A stretch of DNA of 64,000 bases from Parapedobacter tibetensis (GCF_024643205.1 NZ_JAMKQJ010000002.1:186001-250000); one strand, 5' to 3'. Counted from the stretch's first letter, positions 43,523 to 52,683 are shown. Made by a program: numbers and translations. The notes: generated from the sequence alone by a model not told the origin.

Positions 43523-45895
43523 TCACTCATCCCGCAACGACTCCACCGGATTAGCCACTGCCGCCCGTATGGCTTGCCAACTCACCGTCAATAGCGCGAT
43601 CAGCAACGCTGCAATCCCCGCTACAACAAACATCCACCACTCAATATCGATCCGAAACGCGAAATCGTCCAGCCAGGTATTCATTACCCACCATGCAATG
43701 GGCGAGGCGATGACAACGGCCAAGAACACCAATAGGATAGACCCGGTAGACAGCAGTTGCACGATGCTGCCCACACTTGCTCCCAGTACCTTGCGGATAC
43801 CGATTTCCTTCACCCGTTGGCGAACCGTGTAGGTTGAGAGCCCCAAAAGACCGAGGCAGGAAATGAAAATCGCAATGCCGGCGAATATGTTGAAAAGAAG
43901 GCCAGCACGCTGATCCGTCCGGTATTTAGCCTCAAACTGCTGGTCTACAAAGTTATACTTGAAGGGAGCGGGGGCGTCGCCCGCATATTTTTGGTATTGC
44001 TGTTCAACGGCCTTAATGGCGTTCGAAGCCTTCGTTGCGGTGGTACGTACATACAGCATGTTGCCATCCCACCAATGGAAAAAGAGCAATGGGCCAATTT
44101 TCTCTTTGAGGGGCTTGAAATTAAAGTCCTTCACGACGCCGGCGATGGTTCCCGGCCGCTCGTGGAAACTGATGGGCGTGCCCACATAGGGCGGAGTGAG
44201 GCCCATTTCCCTGATGGCTGCTTCATTAACAACATATAGGTTGCTGTCGGCTGCTGTACCTGTTATATTCCGCCCTTCCAACAATTGGATACCCATGGTG
44301 GGGATAAAATCCTCGTCGATTGATGATTGAGTGATGATGAGGCTACTGTTGGCAGGTTTTCCGGGCCACTCGAGGTCACCCGTAGCAGCGCCGGCATTGG
44401 TCATGTCGTACATATCTGAAAGCGCGACATTGATGATGCCCGGATGGTTTCTCAATTCATTTTTCACCGCATCGATATGCTCCACCGCATCGTCGGGGAG
44501 CGATACACTGAATACGTAACTTTTATCGTAGCCGAGATCGAGCTCCCGCATGTAGGTCATTTGGCGGCTGATGACGAATGTGGCTACGATCAGCACCATG
44601 GAAATGGCGAACTGGAAAACCACGAGGACCTTGCGAAGTAGTGCGGCGCCGGTGCCGGAAGCCATTTTCCCTTTCATCACCTGGAGCGGCTGGAAGCCGG
44701 AAAGTAGGAGCGCAGGATAGATAGACGCCGCTAGTAACGTACCCAACGCTGAGTAACCGATGACTTTCCAGATTTCCACGTTGGATAGCGAAAAGTGGAG
44801 TTGCTTGCCAGCGATGTTGTTGTACAGCGGTAGGAGTAAGACAATCAGTCCGATGGCGATCAACAAGGCGAAACAGAATAGCAACGCGGTTTCCACGATA
44901 AATTGCATGAACAATTGCACCTTGCTGGCGCCGACAACCTTCCGGATGCCCACCTCACGGGCCCTCACCAGCGCACGGGCGGTGGTGAGGTTGATATAGT
45001 TTACCGCCGCAATAGCCAACACCATGATGGCAATGAGCAAAAAGATCTGTACCATCCTTGCAGGGGCATTGTTTCCGTCTACACTAACCAGATGCATGTC
45101 TGCGAGTGGCTGTAATTTAAACTGCACCGTGCTTTCCCCGTTTCGCGCATCTTTGTACAGTTGGGTGAACTTTTTTCCGACCGCCTCGGGACGGGCATTG
45201 TCACGTAATTTGACAAAAGTGGTAAAAGAGTAACTGCCCATGTCTACATCGATGGTTTTCCACTGGCCATTGCCCCCATCGGCGGTAAATCGCTGCGCAT
45301 AATAGGCCATGGGTAACAGGGCGTCAAATGCCAGGGACGAATTATCCGGAAAGTCGTGCAGCAATCCGGTAACGGTGAGGTTATCTCCCCTGAATTGGAG
45401 TACCTTGCCGATAGGGTCATCGGCTCCGAAGAATTTTTTTGCTGTCGATTCAGTCAGGACAATGCTATGCGGGTTGGGGAATAGCTGCGCGGGCTTTCCG
45501 TCGAGCAGCTCGAAGTTGAATAGCGTTAAAAAAGTACTGTCTACATAGGCGGTGGTAAAACCATCGAGCACGGTACTCCGGTCTTCGGTAGCCAGTACCT
45601 GGCCATTCCACTCGTTTACACGGACAATGCCCTCGACCTCGGGCAGAGACTGGGCATAAACGGCTAGTGGTCCGGGTACCCCTTCCCAAACGGTATTGGC
45701 ATCCAAATGGGCGGTAAACCGATGGATACGGGAATAGTCCGTATGGAAGCGATCGTAACTTCGCTCATGTTGCACCCAAAGGAGCAGCAAAATAGCCGTA
45801 GCCAAGCCAAACGCTAAGCCACTGACGTTAACGAAGGTATGGAACTTGTGTTCCTTCAGGTTCCGCCACGCGGTTTTGAAATAGTTCTTGATCAT
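43523..45895 (-). CDS. FtsX/MacB-family ABC transporter permease (790 aa), third gene of operon E
   Basis: It begins MIKNYFKTAWRNLKEHKFHT, with TM1 at about 20-40, motifs REVGIRKVVGASKVQ near 312 and KEIGIRKVLGASVGS near 693, and tail NPVESLRDE. After the second motif it reads LLSTGSILLVF where most copies have LLSKDFVKLV, a local change at the start of TM7. The first periplasmic domain is short (WEGVPGPLAVYAQSLPE near residue 70). Its leader (45900-45941) carries a TCAGC-type 7-nt array. The 171-bp gap to the upstream permease holds that array and pyrimidine-rich DNA. Confidence 0.94.
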   Translation of the reverse strand: MIKNYFKTAWRNLKEHKFHTFVNVSGLAFGLATAILLLLWVQHERSYDRFHTDYSRIHRFTAHLDANTVWEGVPGPLAVYAQSLPEVEGIVRVNEWNGQVLATEDRSTVLDGFTTAYVDSTFLTLFNFELLDGKPAQLFPNPHSIVLTESTAKKFFGADDPIGKVLQFRGDNLTVTGLLHDFPDNSSLAFDALLPMAYYAQRFTADGGNGQWKTIDVDMGSYSFTTFVKLRDNARPEAVGKKFTQLYKDARNGESTVQFKLQPLADMHLVSVDGNNAPARMVQIFLLIAIMVLAIAAVNYINLTTARALVRAREVGIRKVVGASKVQLFMQFIVETALLFCFALLIAIGLIVLLLPLYNNIAGKQLHFSLSNVEIWKVIGYSALGTLLAASIYPALLLSGFQPLQVMKGKMASGTGAALLRKVLVVFQFAISMVLIVATFVISRQMTYMRELDLGYDKSYVFSVSLPDDAVEHIDAVKNELRNHPGIINVALSDMYDMTNAGAATGDLEWPGKPANSSLIITQSSIDEDFIPTMGIQLLEGRNITGTAADSNLYVVNEAAIREMGLTPPYVGTPISFHERPGTIAGVVKDFNFKPLKEKIGPLLFFHWWDGNMLYVRTTATKASNAIKAVEQQYQKYAGDAPAPFKYNFVDQQFEAKYRTDQRAGLLFNIFAGIAIFISCLGLLGLSTYTVRQRVKEIGIRKVLGASVGSIVQLLSTGSILLVFLAVVIASPIAWWVMNTWLDDFAFRIDIEWWMFVVAGIAALLIALLTVSWQAIRAAVANPVESLRDE

Positions 45896-45899
45896 TTTG

Positions 45900-45941
45900 T
45901 CAGTTTTCAGCAGTTTATCAGCTATCAGCCATCAGTTATCT
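45900..45941. repeat. Degenerate 7-nt tandem words (TCAGC family)
   Basis: TCAGTTT, TCAGCAG, TTTATCA, GCTATCA, GCCATCA and GTTATCT keep a 7-nt period; the shared word shifts its place within the unit once. Further on, 46043-46066 (ATAGTCG, ACTGCCG, ATAGCCG) shows the same period next to the upstream stop codon. Confidence 0.6.
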
Positions 45942-46066
45942 TATGTCCCCGTCTTAAACGTCTTTTATGTTTGTCCTTTTATCCTTGTTCCTTTACCCTA
46001 TCCCCGAAATCCACTGGCCGTAGGCCTTACAGTTTTATCCGATAGTCGACTGCCGATAGCCGCCAC

Positions 46067-48451
46067 TCACTCATCGCGCAGCGAGTCCACCGGATTCGCC
46101 ACCGCTGCCTTAATCGCCTGCCAACTTACCGTCAGCAAGGCGATTACGGCGGCTAACACCCCCGTCAGCACGAACACCGACCATTCGATGTCGATTCGGT
46201 AAGTATAGGTGCCCAGCCATTTATCCATGGCATACCAAGCTATGGGCGAAGCGATAAGGAAAGACAGCATCACCAGCTTCAGGAAGTCTTTCGACAGCAA
46301 ATGGGTGACACTCCACACGGATGCGCCAAGTACCTTTCGTACCCCGATTTCCTTGGTCCGGCTTTCCGCCATGTATGCCGCCAATCCGAATAGGCCCAAG
46401 CAGGATATCAGGATAGTGAGCAGTGCAAAAAGACCTGCCAGTTTGCCCGACCGCTCGGCACTCTTGAACTTTTGGGCATAGTTTTCATCGGCAAACACAT
46501 ATTCGAACGGGTATTGCGGATTGTATGTCTTGAATATTTTTTCCATCCGGGCGAGGTTTTCCGCCGTAGTATGAGCAGGATTCAGCTTCACATGTAGTAT
46601 ATTCGGTGAATAGCCCGCTGGTCCATTAACCATCATTGGGTTAATCGTCTGTTCAAAAGGTGACTCAAGGATAAAATCTTTAATCACTCCCACGACGTGG
46701 AAGTACTCAGTCGCCCCTATCCATTTGATACGCGTGCCGATGGGGTTCTTGAGGCGCATGGCCTTCACAGCAGCTTCGTTCAGCAATAGCGCCATGCTAT
46801 CGGTGGGATATTTATACACGTCGATATCGCGGCCCTCAACCAATTCGATGCCAAAGGTCTTGGTGAAATCGGCATCCGTACCCAACCGTACAAAGTCAAT
46901 TTTTTCATCCGCCTTTGTGCTCCCTTCCCAATGGAAGCCCCAGCTGTCGCTCCAACGTTGCGTGATGGGGTTGGCCGAAAGGGAGACCGATGTCGCTGAG
47001 CCGTTGTCGAGCAATTCATGTCTAACGGAAGCATAATGCTTGTCCATATCTCCCTGATAAAAGAGGTATACGAGGTTATTTCGATTGTATCCGGAATCCC
47101 GATTTAGCCCATATTGGATTTGGTGGTAAACAATGATGGTGGCAATGATCAGGATAATGGCAAAGGTAAACTGTATGGTAACCAGTATCTTCCTCGGGGC
47201 AACCAATGCATTTTGTTTTTTGAATGTCCCTTTTAATACCGCTACCGGATTGAATGACGACAGGTAAAAGGCGGGATAGCTGCCCGCCACCACGCCGGTA
47301 ATCAGAATAAACCCAAGGGCAAATAGCCAAAAGGAGAGATTTCCATAAGGGACGAACAGTTCTTTCCCCACCAATTGGTTGAAGCCACTGAGGCTCACCT
47401 GCACGATCAGCAGTGCCACGAGGAAAGAAAAGGCACTCAGCAGGACACTTTCCACTAAAAATTGCGTAATCAATAGGCTTTTGCTTACGCCGACCACTTT
47501 GCGGATACCTACTTCCTTGGCACGCCGTTCGCTTCGTGCCGTGCTCAGGTTCATAAAATTGATGCAAGCGATCAGGAGGATGAATGCTGCGAGGACCATG
47601 AATAATCGCACAGTGGTGATGTTGCCGGCCACCAATTTGCCGTCTTCTGACTTGCCATAGAGGTAGTAGCGGCTCAGCGGCTGCGTAAATACCTCCGTTG
47701 TAGAGGCATTTTTCGTATCTTTGGTATGGTCGATGGTGATGGTTCTGACCTTTTGGTCGAACGCCTGCTGACTGGCTCCCGGCTTCAGTAGCGTATATGT
47801 CCTAACCGAGTTGTTGCCCCACTGGGTGTCGTTCCAGCCCAATCGGTCCATGTGGTCCCAAGGAAGAAGGTAGTCGAATGCTAATAACGTATTGTTCGGC
47901 AGATCTTTCAAGATGCCGGTTACCGTGACATTGCGGTTGCTATCAATGCGGATGGTTTTGCCCATAGCTTCGGCATTGCCGAACAGTGTTTTGGCAAATT
48001 TTTCGGTCAATACAATGCTGTGTCCGTCTTTCAACGCTGTCGTCTCATCGCCATAAACGAGCGGAAAGTTGAAGAGATTGAAAAATCCACTATCCGTAAA
48101 CGCGCCTCGGGAGTTCAGTCTTTTATCACCTATGGTGAATAGAAAGGTAATATTGTTGAACCGCACAGCGTCTTCTACCTCGGGGTAGTCGGCCTTCAAT
48201 GTCGGCGCGAGTATCTTGGGCGTGTTGTTCCATGCCCAGCGGTTTCCCTCAGGATCCGAATCGTGGTTATGCATCACGTAGATACGGTCTTCCTTTTCAT
48301 GGAAACGATCCATACTGAGCTCATTCTGGATCCAGCCGATAATCAACATGGCCGCCGCCATGCCAATGGACAGGCCTGTAATGTTTATCAATGAGTAGGC
48401 TTTGTTCTTGGCGAAATTCCGGAGTAGCGTTCTAAGGTAGTTCGTGATCAT
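46067..48451 (-). CDS. FtsX/MacB-family ABC transporter permease (794 aa), first permease of operon E
   Basis: The start is MITNYLRTLLRNFAKNKAYS, TM1 at about 20-40. Motifs KEVGIRKVVGVSKSL near 310 and KEIGVRKVLGASVWS near 697; tail NPVDSLRDE, coded with a different codon choice from most (CGC GAT GAG). The first periplasmic domain has NHDSDPEGNRWAWNNTP near residue 64, close to KHAWGQTAAIL of the partial gene at 1-1477. Being next to the ATPase, it is the best candidate for the obligate partner of that ATPase. Confidence 0.94.
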   Translation of the reverse strand: MITNYLRTLLRNFAKNKAYSLINITGLSIGMAAAMLIIGWIQNELSMDRFHEKEDRIYVMHNHDSDPEGNRWAWNNTPKILAPTLKADYPEVEDAVRFNNITFLFTIGDKRLNSRGAFTDSGFFNLFNFPLVYGDETTALKDGHSIVLTEKFAKTLFGNAEAMGKTIRIDSNRNVTVTGILKDLPNNTLLAFDYLLPWDHMDRLGWNDTQWGNNSVRTYTLLKPGASQQAFDQKVRTITIDHTKDTKNASTTEVFTQPLSRYYLYGKSEDGKLVAGNITTVRLFMVLAAFILLIACINFMNLSTARSERRAKEVGIRKVVGVSKSLLITQFLVESVLLSAFSFLVALLIVQVSLSGFNQLVGKELFVPYGNLSFWLFALGFILITGVVAGSYPAFYLSSFNPVAVLKGTFKKQNALVAPRKILVTIQFTFAIILIIATIIVYHQIQYGLNRDSGYNRNNLVYLFYQGDMDKHYASVRHELLDNGSATSVSLSANPITQRWSDSWGFHWEGSTKADEKIDFVRLGTDADFTKTFGIELVEGRDIDVYKYPTDSMALLLNEAAVKAMRLKNPIGTRIKWIGATEYFHVVGVIKDFILESPFEQTINPMMVNGPAGYSPNILHVKLNPAHTTAENLARMEKIFKTYNPQYPFEYVFADENYAQKFKSAERSGKLAGLFALLTILISCLGLFGLAAYMAESRTKEIGVRKVLGASVWSVTHLLSKDFLKLVMLSFLIASPIAWYAMDKWLGTYTYRIDIEWSVFVLTGVLAAVIALLTVSWQAIKAAVANPVDSLRDE

Positions 48452-48462
48452 CTTCTTATGTT

Positions 48463-48588
48463 GATTCGCTGATTCGTTTCTCCCGATATCGCTTCACTCA
48501 TCGGGACGTCACTTTGTTCCGTTTGCCGATTCGTTTATTCGCTGATTTGTTTTTTCGCACATAAGCGCATTTGCGAATCAGCCAAACG
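48463..48588. repeat. Two blocks of degenerate 8-nt words around a hairpin
   Basis: GATTCGCT and GATTCGTT (48463-48478) are followed by a hairpin, TCCCGAT with ATCGGGA (48481-48506), and then a second block with ATTCGTTT, ATTCGCTG, ATTTGTTT and similar units up to the ATPase stop. The word family is that of 9024-9118 and 29434-29505. The hairpin may separate ATPase and permease expression levels. Confidence 0.55.
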
Positions 48589-48589
48589 G

Positions 48590-49264
48590 TTATCCCACCG
48601 TCTCCATCAGCACTTGTCCATCCAACATACGGATGACACGGTCGGCATAGCGGGCATCGTGTTCGCTGTGGGTCACCATCACGATAGTGGTACCCTGCTC
48701 GTTTAGTTCAGTAAGCAACTGCATCACTTCATTACCATTGTTGGAGTCGAGGTTACCAGTAGGCTCATCCGCGAGGATCAATTTAGGGTTGTTTACCACG
48801 GCACGGGCTACTGCCACACGCTGCTGCTGACCACCGGAAAGCTGCTGCGGGAAGTGATTGCGGCGGTGCATGATCTGCACCTTTTCCAATACCTCTTCGA
48901 CACGTCTCTTGCGTTCAGCGGCGGGTACTTTGGTATAAATAAGCGGCAGTTCGACGTTTTCGAATACGGTAAGCTCATCGATGAGGTTGAAGCTCTGAAA
49001 CACGAAGCCGATGTTGTGCTTACGCAAATCTGAGCGTTTGCGCTCATTATACTTGGCCACCTCAATGTTGTTGAAGAGGTAACTTCCTTCATCAAGGTCG
49101 TCCAACAGCCCAACAATGTTGAGTAGGGTGGATTTGCCACAGCCTGATGGACCCATCACGGCAACAAACTCGCCTCCCTTTACGTGGATACTCAAGTCAT
49201 TGAGCGCTACCGTTTCCACTTCCTCGGTACGGTAAAATTTTTGAAGTTTTGAGATATTGATCAT
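48590..49264 (-). CDS. ABC transporter ATPase, LolD/MacB/FtsE type (224 aa)
   Basis: It is a stand-alone nucleotide-binding subunit. Walker A GPSGCGKST is at 38-46, Q-loop Q90, signature LSGGQ at 142-146, Walker B LILADEP at 162-168 with the adjoining GNLD that marks the LolD/MacB branch, and H-loop H199 (VTHSEHD). The N-terminus MINISKLQKFYRTEEVETVAL is also typical. It heads operon E directly behind a double-dyad element. As the only ATPase in the window it may serve many of the 17 permeases, each of which would dimerise around two copies; this is inference. No membrane-fusion protein or TolC gene is near, arguing against a MacAB-TolC pump. Confidence 0.96.
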   Translation of the reverse strand: MINISKLQKFYRTEEVETVALNDLSIHVKGGEFVAVMGPSGCGKSTLLNIVGLLDDLDEGSYLFNNIEVAKYNERKRSDLRKHNIGFVFQSFNLIDELTVFENVELPLIYTKVPAAERKRRVEEVLEKVQIMHRRNHFPQQLSGGQQQRVAVARAVVNNPKLILADEPTGNLDSNNGNEVMQLLTELNEQGTTIVMVTHSEHDARYADRVIRMLDGQVLMETVG

Positions 49265-49267
49265 ATT

Positions 49268-49302
49268 GTTAGCAGTTAGCTTTTAGCTATTGGCCGTCAG
49301 CC
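49268..49302. repeat. Five degenerate 7-nt tandem words (GTTAGCA family)
   Basis: GTTAGCA, GTTAGCT, TTTAGCT, ATTGGCC and GTCAGCC stand in 7-nt register directly before the ATPase start. Confidence 0.75.
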
Positions 49303-49412
49303 TTAGAAGGTTGATGCCATTAGCTATTGTGGTTCACTATTTGTTTTCTTTTATTTTTAGCCTACCGGCTTTTTATTTTAAATGTTATACGCTATACCCA
49401 TGCCCTTACCCT

Positions 49413-49518
49413 ACACATTATCGTTCCAAAATTTTAATTATCTGTTTATCAATAGCTTGTTTGTTGGTTGTATTTCGAAACTGTTCGATATCGAACACCT
49501 GTTGTTCGATTGCGGACA
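49413..49518 (-). promoter_or_regulatory. Double-dyad control element E with sigma-54-like promoter
   Basis: Dyad 1 TGTTCGATATCGAACA (49482-49497), dyad 2 TGTTCGATTGCGGACA (49503-49518), 21 bp apart. CC at 49426-49427 gives minus-strand TTTTGGAAC at the usual 55 bp; the TG of the -12 word is shifted by one base here. It would drive the ATPase and five permeases with a leader of about 140 nt. Confidence 0.75.
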
Positions 49519-49829
49519 ATGGAGGGTTAGCCATTTAGTGCATCATAAGGTTGCACGAAATAGAAACGGCGAAGCAACTGCTTTGGTTGTATGGGATAGG
49601 GAGCGTAGTCTGCTAATCTGCTGCAGGGAGGTGGATATGCTTGCTGTTGGAGACCAATGTGCCTCCGAATGACATGAATACAAAGAATACCCTGAACTGG
49701 GTCGTTCTTCATCTAGCGGAAAAATGCAATTCAGCCTACCATTAGTTGAAACTAATGCCATTTATGCTATTGCTTTATAAGAAGTTGCGTATATTCGGGA
49801 GTTAAGTGTAAATTAAAGAACGAACCTGA
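49519..49829. other. Gene-free gap between operon E and the glycosyltransferase gene
   Basis: About 310 bp hold only short chance reading frames. No repeat word, strong hairpin or full promoter consensus for the plus-strand gene was found, although one must be present. Confidence 0.5.
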
Positions 49830-51374
49830 ATGACGAAAAAGACCTTAATCTTGATAGCCTTTATTATGCTGAAATTCTTGTTACAGTATATCTTGATAAG
49901 CCCAGTATACGATTTGCAACGAGATGAATACCTTCATCTTGACCAGGCAAACCATTTGGCTTGGGGCTATTTATCTGTTCCCCCTGTTACCTCTTGGATT
50001 TCCTTCGTTATAAAACTACTGGGCAACACCGTATTTTGGGTTAAGTTCTTTCCAGCGCTCTTTGGTGCGTTGACAATTGCAGTTGTTTGGAAAATCATCG
50101 AAGAACTGGATGGAAATTTATTTGCACAAATATTGGGTGCTACCTGTATTTTGTTCTCCGTTCTTTTAAGGCTAAATACGCTTTATCAACCAAATTCATT
50201 GGATGTTTTGTGTTGGACAACTTTTTATCTCATCGTAATCAAATATCTCAAAACTGAGAAACCAAAATGGCTCTTTATTGGGGCGCTGGTATTTGCAATT
50301 GGCTTTCTCAACAAGTACAATATTGTTTTTCTACTTATTGGGCTATTCCCTGCCATTTTAATCACACAACAACGTAAGATATTTGCAAAAAAGCCCCTTT
50401 ACATGGCTATTTTGTTTGGATCGTTACTTGTGCTCCCCAACTTGGTATGGCAATACCAAAACAACTTTCCCATCATACATCACCTTAAGGAATTGTCGGA
50501 AACTCAATTAGTAAACGTAGATAGATGGGGATTTTTGAAGACGCAATTGCTCTTTTTTACAGGCTCACTGACCGCCATTGTTTCAGGTTTATTTGCTTTA
50601 TTGCGCTACGGCCGGTTTAAAAAGTACCAGCTTTTCTTTTGGGCATTTTTTCTCACCATGATTGTTTTCGTCTATTTTAAGGCTAAAGATTATTATGCTA
50701 TTGGGTTGTATCCGGTTTATATCGCATTTGGTGCTGTTTATCTTGCTAATATTTTAGAATCACGTTGGAGCGTATATTTAAAACCGATATTCATTCTTAT
50801 CCCCATTTCATTTTTCATTCCGATGTACAACGTTGCTTTTCCTAATAAACACCCCGAGTATATATTAAGAAATCAGGAAAAATACAAGGCTTTAGGCTTA
50901 CTCCGATGGGAGGACGGCAAAGACCATCCATTACCCCAGGATTTCGCGGACATGTTGGGTTGGAAGGAATTGGCTTATAAAGTTGATAAAGTTTATTCGG
51001 AAATTCCCGCTCCGGAGAAGACGCTTGTATTGTGTGATAATTATGGACAGGCTGGAGCCATAAATCATTACACAAAAAAAGGGATAAGAGCGGTGTCTTT
51101 CAATGGGGATTATATTAATTGGTTTAATCTTGACCAACAATATACCAATCTCATTCGGGTAAAAAACTACTCGGAAAAGGAAAACGAATTGGGAGAAACA
51201 AGCCCTTATTTTCATTCTGCGTTGGCTGTAGATTCAATAACAAATCAATTTGCGCGGGAATATGGGACAACGATTTTCTCATTTGTCGGTGCCAAAGTGG
51301 ATATTAATGAAAGGTTAAAAGATGAAATAAAAGAGAGGAGCATAGCCGTGCCTGCTTTCTTGTTTCTACGGTGA
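49830..51374 (+). CDS. GT39/ArnT-like membrane glycosyltransferase (514 aa)
   Basis: A polytopic protein with about ten or more hydrophobic segments. The first periplasmic loop contains the acidic pair LQRDEYLHLDQ (D32, E33), the catalytic-type motif of the dolichyl/undecaprenyl-phosphate-sugar transferases (PMT_2 family). Later phrases LNTLYQPNSLDVLCWTTFYL and GFLNKYNIVFLLIGLFPAIL fit the same family, and a soluble C-terminal part (about 345-510) follows. Such enzymes move a sugar from a polyprenyl carrier to lipid or protein outside the cytoplasmic membrane. It is alone on the plus strand, followed by a good terminator. The acceptor is unknown. Confidence 0.85.
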   Translation: MTKKTLILIAFIMLKFLLQYILISPVYDLQRDEYLHLDQANHLAWGYLSVPPVTSWISFVIKLLGNTVFWVKFFPALFGALTIAVVWKIIEELDGNLFAQILGATCILFSVLLRLNTLYQPNSLDVLCWTTFYLIVIKYLKTEKPKWLFIGALVFAIGFLNKYNIVFLLIGLFPAILITQQRKIFAKKPLYMAILFGSLLVLPNLVWQYQNNFPIIHHLKELSETQLVNVDRWGFLKTQLLFFTGSLTAIVSGLFALLRYGRFKKYQLFFWAFFLTMIVFVYFKAKDYYAIGLYPVYIAFGAVYLANILESRWSVYLKPIFILIPISFFIPMYNVAFPNKHPEYILRNQEKYKALGLLRWEDGKDHPLPQDFADMLGWKELAYKVDKVYSEIPAPEKTLVLCDNYGQAGAINHYTKKGIRAVSFNGDYINWFNLDQQYTNLIRVKNYSEKENELGETSPYFHSALAVDSITNQFAREYGTTIFSFVGAKVDINERLKDEIKERSIAVPAFLFLR

Positions 51375-51395
51375 TGATTGCGTATTCATGAAATA

Positions 51396-51429
51396 AAATG
51401 GACATGCTCTCGCTATATGTCCATTTTTT
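51396..51429. terminator. Terminator after the glycosyltransferase gene
   Basis: AAATGGACAT and ATGTCCATTT pair over 10 bp around an 11-nt loop, followed by a T run (51424-51429), 22 bp after the stop codon. Confidence 0.85.
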
Positions 51430-51611
51430 CGAAAAAAATGAACGCATTGTGGATTCATGTCCAACCTTTCATGTCCAACGCGGTGAAATATCTTCCTTAA
51501 TCGCGTGCTTGTTCTTCCAACGAGGTAGCCCTGCCGGGGAGTTTAACCGCCACACTGGGTGAAAACGAAATGGACAAGGTGTTGACAAAATAACATATTG
51601 ACCTTGGCTAA

Positions 51612-51698
51612 ACTCGAAAAGACACGACACCTCGGTATGACCGCAAGGCGGCTCAGCTGGCGTGGAAGCGTACGGTGGATTTTTTTAGCAAAACCTGA
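51612..51698 (+). pseudogene. C-terminal remnant of a dienelactone hydrolase family gene
   Basis: An open stretch of 28 codons ending in TGA codes ...RYDRKAAQLAWKRTVDFFSKT, which resembles the usual C-terminus of dienelactone hydrolases (YDxxAAxxAWxRTxxFF). An in-frame stop stands directly before it (51609-51611), and I find no hydrolase body in the 180 bp further upstream. It appears to be the end of a gene otherwise deleted. The rest of 51430-51741 holds a duplicated word TTCATGTCCAAC near 51451 and 51466 and nothing else I can name. Confidence 0.5.
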
Positions 51699-51741
51699 AG
51701 TGATCTTTCTTTCGCTATCGTATTTTTTACTATAATTGGGA

Positions 51742-52620
51742 ATGCTTAACTATACCCGTTTTTTCCTCGTTATATCCCTATTCCTATCCGTTGCATGGAA
51801 TGGCCATGTACAAGGCAAGCCAGACACGCTACGGATACTAGCTATTGGCAATAGTTTTTCGCAAGATGCCGTGGAACAGTACCTGCACGAACTGGCCGAA
51901 GCAACTGGCAAGCCCATGATCATCGGCAACATGTACATCGGCGGTGCACCGCTATCGTTGCATTTGGAAAATGTGCAGGGTAATAAGGCTGTATACAGCT
52001 ACCGCAAAATTGATGTGGACGGCACGAAAACGACCCAAAAGGAGATCAGTATCCTGACGGCGCTGAGGGATGAACCGTGGGACTATGTTTCATTGCAGCA
52101 GGTGAGCTCGTTGTCTGGCCGAATGGAAAGTTTTCTGGAACCACTGCCTATCGTGCACCGATATATCGACAGTGTAATGGCCGGAAATGCCAAATTTATC
52201 TGGCACCAAACGTGGGCCTATCAAGCCAACTCTACACACAAGCGATTTATAAACTACAACAAAGACCAGCAGACGATGTACCAAGCCATTGCGAGCGCCT
52301 CTTCGAAAGTGTCGGACGTGGTGCAGATTGATTTGCTCGTGCCCTGCGGTACGGCTATCCAGAATGCCCGCACGAGTTTCCTTGGCGACAACCTGACACG
52401 CGACGGCTTCCATCTTGATCTGCAGATTGGGCGGTTTATTGCCGCGTGTACCTGGTATGAGTCGTTGTTTGGCCGTGTGGCTCCGGTGGATCAATACCGT
52501 CCGGAGCAGGTGACCGAAGCACAGGCCGAAGTGGCCAGGCAAGCAGCGCATGCGGCTGTCGGGGCACCTTTTTCGGTAACGGAGATCGCCGTGGAAGAAG
52601 CTGAGGCAGTACCGAACTAA
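51742..52620 (+). CDS. DUF4886 SGNH/GDSL-like secreted protein (292 aa)
   Basis: The ATG at 51742 gives a signal peptide (MLNYTRFFLVISLFLSVAW, end near residue 25); a TTG two codons earlier is possible. The block ILAIGNSFSQDA has S38 in the position of the SGNH nucleophile, and DGFHLD (D221, H224) fits the last catalytic block. The gap between is as in DUF4886 proteins of Bacteroidota, assumed to be carbohydrate or lipid esterases. The end (about 255-292) is alanine/glutamate-rich. It is a single gene whose 3' end faces the LRR-DUF1963 gene. Confidence 0.88.
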   Translation: MLNYTRFFLVISLFLSVAWNGHVQGKPDTLRILAIGNSFSQDAVEQYLHELAEATGKPMIIGNMYIGGAPLSLHLENVQGNKAVYSYRKIDVDGTKTTQKEISILTALRDEPWDYVSLQQVSSLSGRMESFLEPLPIVHRYIDSVMAGNAKFIWHQTWAYQANSTHKRFINYNKDQQTMYQAIASASSKVSDVVQIDLLVPCGTAIQNARTSFLGDNLTRDGFHLDLQIGRFIAACTWYESLFGRVAPVDQYRPEQVTEAQAEVARQAAHAAVGAPFSVTEIAVEEAEAVPN

Positions 52621-52683
52621 ATAAGATTCGATTGAATATAGCCGACCATTGCTAATGGCCCCTGAATACCCCTGTTAAATTAT

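Noticed and set aside
48481..48506. Transcription terminator between the ATPase and first permease of operon E
   Set aside because: The stem is seven pairs with a long loop and no T run, and the following permease has no promoter of its own in the spacer; read-through is more likely.
48590..49264. MacAB-TolC antibiotic efflux operon
   Set aside because: MacB fuses NBD and permease and needs MacA; here the NBD is separate and no MacA or TolC gene is near.
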